A stretch of DNA of 5,910 nt, taken from an uncultured bacterium. Lineage in GTDB: Bacteria > Patescibacteriota > Saccharimonadia > Saccharimonadales > Saccharimonadaceae. Every line of letters starts with the position of its first letter. Within the stretch, counting starts at the first letter, position 1. This document shows, piece by piece, positions 1 through 5,743 of this stretch. The stretch lies in the NCBI GenBank assembly GCA_938036745.1, contig CALHWG010000087.1, positions 1-5,910 of the forward strand. Reading direction: 5' to 3'. Below the pieces are notes generated by a model. It was not told the origin of the DNA, ran no database searches, and saw nothing but the letters and a program-made list of their open reading frames with translations. Made by a program: the position numbers and the translations under genes.

Positions 1-428
1 TTTCACGTTCAGATAAAGCAATGAAAAATTTTCTTTCTGAAATTGAAAAATTAAACGAGAAAACTATTGTAGTTTTCTGGGGCGATCACTGGCCAGGAAT
101 TTATGGCGAAATGTTTGAAAAAGAATTAAATAAAAACGATATTCGCCGCACACCACTTTTCGTTTATTCAAGTTTCGAAAAAGAAAAGCAAGATTTAGGA
201 ACCTCAAGTTTAATTTATAATCAAATCTTAGCTTTAAATTCTTTCGATTCAAAACTTTCAGCATTTCAATACTTACTAAGTGATTTGCGAGAAAAATATC
301 CTGCCTTAACTAAACAATTTGTAAAAACAGACGAAAAAAGTGATATTCTAAAAGATTTCGAAATGATTGAATACGATATTTTAAGCGGAAATAAATACAG
401 CCTTGGTGATTTTTATAAAATTAAATAA
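1..428 (+). CDS. LTA synthase / sulfatase-fold family protein, C-terminal part (5' end outside window)
   Basis: The reading frame is open from position 3, before the first ATG at 21, so this is the 3' end of a longer gene. The visible part begins SRSDKAMKNF and reaches TIVVFWGDHWPG, followed by TPLFVYSS. The GDH motif after a hydrophobic strand is the C-terminal metal-site signature of the alkaline-phosphatase/sulfatase fold as found in LtaS-type enzymes, where the Asp and His bind the metal. A short helical, Lys-rich tail ends at TAA 426-428. Family members are membrane-anchored enzymes with an extracellular catalytic domain that move phosphoglycerol or similar groups onto envelope polymers. 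The membrane helices and catalytic Thr lie outside the window, so the substrate cannot be judged; a sulfatase or phosphoethanolamine-transferase relative is possible. It converges on rplS. Confidence 0.75.
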   Translation, partial: SRSDKAMKNFLSEIEKLNEKTIVVFWGDHWPGIYGEMFEKELNKNDIRRTPLFVYSSFEKEKQDLGTSSLIYNQILALNSFDSKLSAFQYLLSDLREKYPALTKQFVKTDEKSDILKDFEMIEYDILSGNKYSLGDFYKIK

Positions 429-565
429 CCTAATTTTATTATATTGCAAAAAGCTGCTTACATATTTCTATGCAAAATAATATATTTCAATAATAAATAT
501 AGTATTATTCAAGTTTAAACTCAGAGCTTGAGTTTTGAGTGAATTCTTTTTTATCCATAAGAAAC

Positions 566-596
566 AAATATAAATAGCAAAAACTATTTTTATTTT
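566..596 (+). terminator. AT-rich hairpin, possible terminator of the LtaS-like gene
   Basis: Bases 566-577 pair with 584-595 (12 positions, one T-T mismatch) around the loop CAAAAA, and the right arm is T-rich. Only one pair is G-C, so it is weak. It lies between the convergent LtaS-like gene and rplS, where a plus-strand terminator would be expected. A weaker hairpin (517-523 with 529-535), followed by six T at 547-552, is an alternative. I see no gene between 429 and 610. Confidence 0.35.
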
Positions 597-610
597 AATT
601 ACTAATATAT

Positions 611-643
611 AAAAAAATCGCCCAAAATTTGAGCGATTTTTTT
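611..643 (-). terminator. Rho-independent terminator of rplS
   Basis: Bases 611-621 (AAAAAAATCGC) pair perfectly with 633-643 (GCGATTTTTTT), an 11-bp stem with an A tract on one side and a T tract on the other, so it could work in both directions. Read on the minus strand, the next position forms a U-G wobble (632 with 622) where the plus strand has an A-C mismatch. That, and its place 8 bases past the rplS stop, favour the minus strand. Confidence 0.82.
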
Positions 644-650
644 AAAAACT

Positions 651-1082
651 TTAAGCTTCTTTTTCTTCGGTAGATTCTACTTTTTCTTCAGCTTTTGGAG
701 CTCCAGGCAAAGTATTTACAGCTTCACGATCAAAAGCAACTTGCTTAAGACGAGCACTTTTACCGCTTCGGTTTCTTAAGAATGAAAGGTAGTTTCGGCG
801 AACTTTCGAACGGCGAACAATTTCAATCTTTTCAATTAACGGGCTATGAAGAAGGAAAGACTTCTCAACTCCAACACCGCTAGCAACTTTTCGAACAGTA
901 ATTCGAGAAGTATGTGATTTCTTGCGGTCAGTTCGAATAACTACACCTTCGAAAATCTGGATTCGCTCTTTATTACCTTCTTTAATTTTTTGGTGAACGC
1001 GAACAGTATCGCCACTTTTAATATCAAGAACGGCTTCTTTTTTCTGTGCGTCATTAACTTTTTTGATTAACTCAAAACTCAT
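651..1082 (-). CDS. rplS: 50S ribosomal protein L19
   Basis: This is a structural protein of the large ribosomal subunit. The L19 signatures run in order: GDTVRVH (residues 24-30), ERIQIFEGVVI (39-49), then a long block containing GVGVEKSFLLHSPLIEKIE (69-87) and KVRRNYL (93-99). The conserved body ends near residue 113. About 30 further residues form an acidic Glu/Lys/Ala/Pro-rich tail, making 143 aa against roughly 115-120 in typical bacteria. I chose the ATG at 1082, with GGA five bases upstream, giving MSFELIKK. An in-frame GTG at 1091 would add three residues but has no visible ribosome-binding site. The gene has its own promoter 67 bases upstream of the start and a strong terminator 8 bases past its stop, so it can form a single-gene unit, though pilB transcripts may also read into it. 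Confidence 0.95.
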   Translation of the reverse strand: MSFELIKKVNDAQKKEAVLDIKSGDTVRVHQKIKEGNKERIQIFEGVVIRTDRKKSHTSRITVRKVASGVGVEKSFLLHSPLIEKIEIVRRSKVRRNYLSFLRNRSGKSARLKQVAFDREAVNTLPGAPKAEEKVESTEEKEA

Positions 1083-1125
1083 ATTTTCCACTCACTTTTA
1101 AATTTAATATATACAATCAAGATTC

Positions 1126-1154
1126 ATTATATCATACTTTTTAGTTTTTGTGAA
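1126..1154 (-). promoter_or_regulatory. rplS promoter (TTCACA, 17 bp, extended -10 TGATATAAT)
   Basis: On the minus strand the -35 box TTCACA (1154-1149, one mismatch to consensus) is 17 bases from a perfect TATAAT (1131-1126) preceded by TGA. Transcription should start near 1119, leaving a leader of about 37 bases before the rplS ATG. The promoter lies entirely in the gap between the pilB stop and rplS. Confidence 0.82.
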
Positions 1155-1157
1155 GAG

Positions 1158-2786
1158 CTAAATTACACGATTTACTTCTTCAATAGTCGTATCACCACGA
1201 AGTGCTGAAATCACGCCCTGCTGTAAAAGGGTTAACAGACCATCTTTGCGAGCTTGAGCCTCAATAGCTTCAGTCGAAATCACACCTCTTTCCCCGCGCA
1301 AAAATGCTGCAATATTATCGTTCACAACCATCATTTCCATAACCACAATTCGCCCCTTATAACCAAACGGACTATCTTCTGAAGCTACTGGCTTCCAAAG
1401 TTTAAAATCTCCAGAAATATCTTGTGGAAGTTTTTCGGCTGGAACACCTTCAAGAACGTTTCGAACCCATTTTTTAGTTGCTTCATCTGGAATATATTCT
1501 TTAGCATTTTTATCAAGCTTTCGGACAAGTCGCTGAGCGATCAAAAGTCGAATTGCGCTCGAGAAAATTGGATTCATACCAATCATATCGATCATACGCG
1601 AAAAAGCCGCACTCGTTGAATTGGCGTGAAAACTTGAAAGCACCAAGTGGCCAGTAATTGAAGCCTGAATCGCAGTTTTCGCCGTGTCATTGTCACGAAT
1701 CTCACCAACCATTACAACATCTGGGTCAAGACGCAAAACAGAACGTAAGCCATCGGCAAAACTAGCACCATGCGTTGTGTCAATCGGAATTTGCGAAATT
1801 CCACCAATACCATATTCGATTGGATCTTCAAGCGTAATAATCTTGCGATCAAGCGTATTTAAGGCATTAAGCATAGAATAAAGAGTTGTCGACTTACCAG
1901 AACCGGTTGGACCAACCATCAAAACCATCCCACGCGGGTGCGAAATAATTTCATCAATTTCGGCTCGCTCTTTTGGCGCAATTCCAAGTAAATCAAGCTG
2001 AAGCATACTCTCATCAAAGTTAAACAAACGCATCACTGCATCCATTCCATACATTGTCGGCACAGTTTCGACACGCAAATTTAAAAGATGCGAAGTTCCG
2101 TCACGATAAATATCCTTCTGCATATGGCCAGACTGGGAAGTTTTTGAAGCGCTCGACACCCCCGCTCGCGAAGAAAGTTCACCCATAATAACACGGTATC
2201 GATCTCGCCCAAGCTCAGCAACTGGGTGGAGCGCACCATCAACACGCATTCGAATTCGAATCGTCTGGCGTTGATTTTCGATGTGAATGTCACTCGCACC
2301 AAGCCTATCTGCTTGATCGATTAGATAATCAAAAACCTGATCGGAAGCAACATTTGCCAAAGTTTGGCTAACTTTATCTAAAGTAGCACTATCGCCCTCA
2401 CCAGCAATTTCAATATCGTCATAAATAACCTTTTTCGGCGGGTCATAGCGCCGCATAATGTTCTTCCATGCACTTTCAGAAATCAAGAAAAGCTCAAGAG
2501 TTTTACCTTCATCTTGATATTTTTTACTTAATTTTTGAATAACTGAGCGTGGAGTTAAACTGGTGATCAAAACTCGCCAAGGCTTATTTTCATCAATATC
2601 ACCAATTTGAAGTGGCGCTAAAAACGCCCGATACATCTGCTCATTTGTAAAAAGATCTCTCGCGAGAGGAAAAATATCTTCGAAATCTCGCGTATCAAGA
2701 TACGTTAACCCAAGGATTCTAGCCCGTTGCTCGGTCGCCTCTTCCTCTTTTTGCCTACGCATTAACTGAACTTTATTTTCTTCCAT
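1158..2786 (-). CDS. pilB: GspE/PilB-family type IV pilus assembly ATPase
   Basis: This is a cytoplasmic hexameric ATPase that powers pilus extension or secretion. Its 542 aa match the family length. The N-terminal part (about 1-130) is divergent. The N2 region has ASDIHIE (164-170) and RMRVDG (179-184). The motor domain has Walker A GPTGSGKST (292-300), an Asp box ITLEDPIEY (317-325), Walker B DPDVVMVGEIRD (354-365) and a His box TGHLVLSSFHAN (378-389). IAQRLVRKL (416-424) and the GYKGR...E segment (475-484) complete the C-terminal region. The paired cysteines that bind zinc after IAQRLVRKL in many PilB/GspE proteins are absent. PilB rather than PilT is favoured by the long N-terminus and overall length. 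No other pilus gene lies in the window. The ATG at 2786 lies 7 bases after a -10 box, so the mRNA is probably leaderless. Confidence 0.92.
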   Translation of the reverse strand: MEENKVQLMRRQKEEEATEQRARILGLTYLDTRDFEDIFPLARDLFTNEQMYRAFLAPLQIGDIDENKPWRVLITSLTPRSVIQKLSKKYQDEGKTLELFLISESAWKNIMRRYDPPKKVIYDDIEIAGEGDSATLDKVSQTLANVASDQVFDYLIDQADRLGASDIHIENQRQTIRIRMRVDGALHPVAELGRDRYRVIMGELSSRAGVSSASKTSQSGHMQKDIYRDGTSHLLNLRVETVPTMYGMDAVMRLFNFDESMLQLDLLGIAPKERAEIDEIISHPRGMVLMVGPTGSGKSTTLYSMLNALNTLDRKIITLEDPIEYGIGGISQIPIDTTHGASFADGLRSVLRLDPDVVMVGEIRDNDTAKTAIQASITGHLVLSSFHANSTSAAFSRMIDMIGMNPIFSSAIRLLIAQRLVRKLDKNAKEYIPDEATKKWVRNVLEGVPAEKLPQDISGDFKLWKPVASEDSPFGYKGRIVVMEMMVVNDNIAAFLRGERGVISTEAIEAQARKDGLLTLLQQGVISALRGDTTIEEVNRVI

Positions 2787-2793
2787 TAACTTA

Positions 2794-2822
2794 ATTTTAC
2801 CACAAGCACTTTATTTTTTCAA
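2794..2822 (-). promoter_or_regulatory. pilB promoter (TTGAAA, 17 bp, extended -10 TGGTAAAAT)
   Basis: On the minus strand TTGAAA (2822-2817) lies 17 bases from TAAAAT (2799-2794), which is preceded by TGG as an extended -10. The pilB ATG begins 7 bases past the -10 box, so the predicted start of transcription is the A of the start codon. No Shine-Dalgarno sequence is seen, which agrees with a leaderless mRNA. Confidence 0.75.
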
Positions 2823-2829
2823 TCAAAAA

Positions 2830-2838
2830 TGCTAAAAT
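2830..2838 (+). promoter_or_regulatory. Extended -10 promoter for the 113-aa gene
   Basis: TGCTAAAAT fits the extended -10 form TGnTAnAAT. The -35 region (around 2810-2815) is poor and overlaps the spacer of the divergent pilB promoter. Transcription would start near 2845, giving a leader of about 39 bases with a small hairpin (2846-2850 with 2854-2858) and the ribosome-binding site GAGGT at 2871-2875. The same nine bases precede the TrmH-family gene at 3275. Confidence 0.55.
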
Positions 2839-2883
2839 ATTCTCATCGCTTCAAGCGAAATTTTTAGAATGAGGTAAGAAAAA

Positions 2884-3225
2884 ATGCACCTTAAAGAAAC
2901 AATCGAGCAAGCTATTTTCGAAAGTTGCCCAGAAGTAGAAAAAGAGATAAATATCCCATTCAAAAACCACTCGAACATTTCTCTAAAAATCGAAAACTCT
3001 TTTCGCGCAAAAATTGGCATACTTTCAAAATATTCTGCTTTTGTTAAAGTTGAAGAACTAGAAACTGACAACAAAAGCTCATCGTTGGTAACTTTTAAAA
3101 AAGGACTTTACGAAAGCGAGTATACTTTCGAAATAATAAATACCGATGGGGTTTCACCAGGGCTCGCAAAATACACCTATGAAATCATCGGTCGAACATT
3201 ATCAAAACTTAAACGCCATAAATAA
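2884..3225 (+). CDS. Small protein of unknown function (113 aa)
   Basis: I do not recognise this protein. It is real by context: a Shine-Dalgarno GAGGT (2871-2875) 8 bases before the ATG, an extended -10 promoter upstream and a strong terminator 15 bases past the stop. It is soluble-looking, with no signal peptide or membrane segment. An acidic N-terminal helix (about 2-22) precedes alternating strand-like segments (about 26-90), a GVSPGLAKYTYEIIGRTL segment likely to form a C-terminal helix, and a basic end SKLKRHK. There is a single Cys at residue 15, so metal binding through cysteines is unlikely. The basic end could suit nucleic acid or ribosome contact, but that is a guess. It is divergent from pilB and upstream of a TrmH-family gene, and forms its own transcription unit, so neighbours say little about its job. 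Confidence 0.78.
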   Translation: MHLKETIEQAIFESCPEVEKEINIPFKNHSNISLKIENSFRAKIGILSKYSAFVKVEELETDNKSSSLVTFKKGLYESEYTFEIINTDGVSPGLAKYTYEIIGRTLSKLKRHK

Positions 3226-3240
3226 CAAGCGTTAAAATTC

Positions 3241-3268
3241 GAGCCTTCGGGCTCTTTTTATTTTTTTT
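3241..3268 (+). terminator. Rho-independent terminator with UUCG tetraloop
   Basis: GAGCC (3241-3245), loop TTCG (3246-3249) and GGCTC (3250-3254) form a 5-bp GC-rich stem closed by the very stable UUCG tetraloop. It is followed by five T, one A and eight T. It ends the 113-aa gene. On the minus strand there is no comparable U tract, so it is directional. Confidence 0.93.
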
Positions 3269-3274
3269 AAAATC

Positions 3275-3283
3275 TGCTAAAAT
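3275..3283 (+). promoter_or_regulatory. Extended -10 promoter of the TrmH-family gene
   Basis: TGCTAAAAT, identical to the box at 2830, ends 8 bases before the ATG at 3292. The predicted transcription start therefore falls on or one base before the start codon. The -35 region overlaps the T tract of the preceding terminator and is a poor match, so the box would rely on the extended -10. No ribosome-binding site is visible. Confidence 0.55.
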
Positions 3284-3291
3284 AGAAAATA

Positions 3292-3849
3292 ATGAAAAAT
3301 CCTAACTCTTTCGAAAATCAAAACCGTGTACAAAATCGTGAAATTATTGTTTTAGCGCACAATATTCGTTCAACTCATAACATTGGTGCGATTTTACGAA
3401 CTAGCGAAGGTTTTGGTGTTTCAAAAATTATCTTCAGCGGATATTCACCCTTCCCAATTTTAAAGGAAGAAAATTTCCAAAAAACTGGCCGTTTGCCACA
3501 CATTGCACAAAAAATTGATTCACAAATTCACAAAACTGCACTCGGGGCTGAAAAAATTGTTCCAGCCGAAATTTCTAAAGATATTTTTAAAACGATTCAA
3601 AATCTAAAAAGTCAAGGTTTCGAAATCTTTGCACTCGAACAAAGTAAAAAATCAATCTTTTTAAAAGATTTTATGGCCAATAAAAATGCCAAAATTGCCT
3701 TGCTTTTAGGTGAAGAAGTTGAAGGAATTTCGAAAGAATTGCTCGATTTATGTGATAAAACTCTTGAAATTCCAATGTTTGGCCAAAAAGAAAGTTTCAA
3801 CGTTTCAGTTGCAACCGGAATAGCCCTTTATAAAATTGCTTGCGAATAA
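3292..3849 (+). CDS. TrmH/SpoU-family RNA 2'-O-methyltransferase
   Basis: This is a SPOUT-fold enzyme that uses S-adenosylmethionine to methylate a ribose 2'-OH in tRNA or rRNA. The three family motifs are present: motif 1 NIRSTHNIGAILRTSEGFGV (24-43, with the conserved Asn and Arg), motif 2 LLLGEEVEGIS (137-147), and motif 3 IPMFGQKESFNVSVATGIAL (160-179), which forms the SAM-binding trefoil knot. The inner KTALGAE block (81-87) also fits this group. At 185 aa it is a bare catalytic domain without the N-terminal RNA-binding domain of RlmB-type relatives, so the target RNA cannot be named. The ATG at 3292 is the only plausible start and probably leaderless. Its TAA directly abuts the stop of the convergent Nudix gene. 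Confidence 0.92.
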   Translation: MKNPNSFENQNRVQNREIIVLAHNIRSTHNIGAILRTSEGFGVSKIIFSGYSPFPILKEENFQKTGRLPHIAQKIDSQIHKTALGAEKIVPAEISKDIFKTIQNLKSQGFEIFALEQSKKSIFLKDFMANKNAKIALLLGEEVEGISKELLDLCDKTLEIPMFGQKESFNVSVATGIALYKIACE

Positions 3850-4386
3850 TTATTTTTCAATTTTTGCTCGGGCTTTTTCAAGAATTTTTAATGTAACTTC
3901 TGGCGAATCTGTAAAATCTTCAGGGTGCTCTTCAACCATTTTTCGAAATTCTTTAAAATTCACTAGCTTAATTTCAGCAACTTCATCGCGCGCAATCGCT
4001 AAGTCTTCAAGACTAAAATTTGTTTTTGCAGCAAAAACTTGCATAAAACGCCGCTTATTTTCTTTAGTATGAATAAAAACCTTTTCAACTTTAATAAAAT
4101 CTTGAAACCGCAAGTCCAAACCAATTTCTTCGATAGTTTCACGATGAATCGCATCCAGATAACTTTCACCAATCTGAACATGACCAGCCGCTGCCGAATT
4201 TTGCCATTTTCCGGCAAATGTAGCTTTCGAAAAAGATCGCCGCTGAATTAAAAAATCACCATCTAAATTAAATAAAATTAACGAAACTGTTCGATAAATT
4301 CGCCCCGTAGTTTTATCAAATTCAGCCTTATCAATTTCGTCAATAATTTTATCATTTTCATCAACAATTGGCAAAATTTCTTTCAT
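3850..4386 (-). CDS. Nudix hydrolase, IDI/YfcD-like
   Basis: A complete Nudix box runs from G68 to L90: GHVQIGE, then REtiEEiGL with Arg82, Glu83, Glu86 and Glu87 in the Mg2+-binding pattern GX5EX7REUXEEXGU. The flanking YRTVSLILFN (31-40), LIQRRSFSKATFAGKW (46-61) and NSAAAGHV segments resemble the isopentenyl-diphosphate isomerase/YfcD branch. However, the catalytic Cys of true type I isomerase (in WTNSxCGH) is replaced by Ala here. It is therefore more likely a pyrophosphohydrolase for a nucleotide or other diphosphate than an isomerase; the substrate is unknown. The ATG follows the murF TAG with no gap, and its Shine-Dalgarno GAGGT lies inside the last murF codons, so it is probably translationally coupled to murF. 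No separate promoter is seen. Confidence 0.9.
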   Translation of the reverse strand: MKEILPIVDENDKIIDEIDKAEFDKTTGRIYRTVSLILFNLDGDFLIQRRSFSKATFAGKWQNSAAAGHVQIGESYLDAIHRETIEEIGLDLRFQDFIKVEKVFIHTKENKRRFMQVFAAKTNFSLEDLAIARDEVAEIKLVNFKEFRKMVEEHPEDFTDSPEVTLKILEKARAKIEK

Positions 4387-5694
4387 CTAGACCTCGTCTT
4401 CAGCAACTTCTGTGAAACTACTAAAAAAGTCATCTTTGGTTTTTTTCCATTTTTCATCCTGACGAACCAACCATTTTTCATCATCTTTATTTAAAAGTAG
4501 GATTTTTGTAGCCTCCTCTAGGTAAATTTCACCTTGAGAACCTTTAAGTAGAACTAAAGCCCCTCGCTCCATAATCTTATGAACGAAAGTTCCCGCATCA
4601 ATTGCATTTTTTGCTTCATAAACCTGACAGCCTCGCAACCTTGCAGCTGGAGCAAGAAACTTATTTGCATGCTCGCCAACAGTAACCACCCAGGAAATAG
4701 AAATCCCGTCAAGCATTTCACCTATTTTTTGATGTTCGAAAGCAGAAGCTTCACCAAGCTCATTCATACTTCCAATAACTGCAATTTTCGAAGGCGCAGA
4801 AAGAGAATAAAGTGTTTGAATCGCGGCTTCTAATGCGGCCGGACTCGAATTATAAGTATCATCAATTAAAACAGAGTCTTTAACGCCTCGCATAAAATTC
4901 ATTCTACCAGGAACTGGTTTCAAACTTGCCAAACCACCTACAATTTCTTGCGGGTTCAAGCCAAGCTTAATAGAGACCGCTACTGCACCAGTAATTGGCC
5001 TGAGAGAATGCTCGCCAAAAACTTTTGCTTGAACATTAATTTCACCATATTCTGGAGTTTGAATTTTGCCACTAAAACCATCGAGCAAAGAGAAATTATT
5101 AGCTATAAAATTATAGTTAGCTCCACCAACCGAGCTATAAGTTGCAATATTCGAATTTCGAACATATTTAAAAAAATCTGGCGAAATATCATCTTGATTT
5201 AAAATTGTCATTTTAGCAAAACTCGCAGCTTCAAGTTCTTCTTGTGCAACAGCATCGATATTCCCAAAAAACTCCATATGCTCGGGAGTAACAGAGGTAA
5301 TCACTGCAATATTTGGAGCAAGATATTCGCTAAACCGTTCAATATCACCGGGGTGGTCAGTTCCAAGTTCTTGAATGATAATTTGCGGCTCTTGATCACT
5401 CGGTGATTTAATTCGCCTTCTTGCAGCTTTAAAAACTCTATGCCATTCCAAAAAATTACGAGGATTTCCAGGAAAATTTATTCCCAAAATCGCTAAAGGG
5501 GCACTCAAATGTGTATTGTGGTTTCCTTCGTGTAGTCGTACACGATATTTTTGACTCAAGATAGTTGCAATCGCAAGTTTTGTACTAGTTTTTCCAACAG
5601 AACCAGCAACCGTAATCAATTTAGTGTCTGGGTGAGTTTCGAAATATTTTCGAACATATTTTTCAAGTTTTCTCTGAATTCCTTTTTTAAACAT
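4387..5694 (-). CDS. murF: MurF-like Mur ligase (UDP-MurNAc-tripeptide:D-Ala-D-Ala ligase), lacking the N-terminal domain
   Basis: MurF adds D-Ala-D-Ala to the UDP-MurNAc tripeptide in the cytoplasm, using ATP. Seen here (435 aa): P-loop GSVGKTS (31-37), GNHNTHLSAPLAILGI (57-72), ELGTDHPGDI (109-118), HMEFFG (139-144), the MurF-type DDTYNSSP (278-285), GSMNELGE with a following His (308-315, 321) and KGSQG (384-388). The P-loop starts at about residue 31 instead of beyond 100, so the usual N-terminal UDP-binding domain is missing. The site of the carbamylated Lys appears to hold Glu (about residue 153). A charged tail of about 35 residues follows the C-terminal domain. The first ATG (5706) overlaps the -10 box, so I start at the next Met (5694), losing four residues. 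It is followed directly by the Nudix gene. Confidence 0.9.
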   Translation of the reverse strand: MFKKGIQRKLEKYVRKYFETHPDTKLITVAGSVGKTSTKLAIATILSQKYRVRLHEGNHNTHLSAPLAILGINFPGNPRNFLEWHRVFKAARRRIKSPSDQEPQIIIQELGTDHPGDIERFSEYLAPNIAVITSVTPEHMEFFGNIDAVAQEELEAASFAKMTILNQDDISPDFFKYVRNSNIATYSSVGGANYNFIANNFSLLDGFSGKIQTPEYGEINVQAKVFGEHSLRPITGAVAVSIKLGLNPQEIVGGLASLKPVPGRMNFMRGVKDSVLIDDTYNSSPAALEAAIQTLYSLSAPSKIAVIGSMNELGEASAFEHQKIGEMLDGISISWVVTVGEHANKFLAPAARLRGCQVYEAKNAIDAGTFVHKIMERGALVLLKGSQGEIYLEEATKILLLNKDDEKWLVRQDEKWKKTKDDFFSSFTEVAEDEV

Positions 5695-5704
5695 AATCTT
5701 ATTC

Positions 5705-5733
5705 ATTATAATATAAAATCACCACTTTTTCAA
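5705..5733 (-). promoter_or_regulatory. murF-proximal promoter (TTGAAA, 17 bp, TATAAT)
   Basis: On the minus strand TTGAAA (5733-5728) lies 17 bases from a perfect TATAAT (5710-5705). The -10 box includes the first two bases of the ATG at 5706, which therefore cannot be the start for this transcript. The predicted transcription start is near 5697, three bases before the ATG at 5694. The -35 box sits in the apex of the terminator hairpin of the upstream small RNA. Confidence 0.68.
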
Positions 5734-5743
5734 GCAGTGATTT
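5711..5743 (-). terminator. GAAA-capped terminator hairpin between the small RNA and murF
   Basis: On the minus strand 5743-5732 pairs with 5727-5716 as 12 consecutive pairs (two are G-U wobbles, at 5736/5723 and 5735/5724), closed by a GAAA (GNRA) tetraloop at 5731-5728. A U-rich UUUUAUAUU stretch follows. On the plus strand the two wobbles become A-C mismatches, so the hairpin is specific to the minus strand. It could end the small RNA or act as an attenuator for murF. Confidence 0.68.

Noticed and set aside
551..559. TTATCCATA, close to a DnaA box
   Set aside because: It is a single copy with one mismatch in an AT-rich gap; no cluster of boxes, no AT-rich repeat array and no dnaA/dnaN nearby, so no origin is supported.
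2839..2873. Hairpin in the leader of the 113-aa gene that could mask its ribosome-binding site (CTCAT 2842-2846 with ATGAG 2869-2873)
   Set aside because: The predicted transcription start is near 2845, so most of the left arm would not be in the RNA; only a 5-bp hairpin with a 3-base loop remains.
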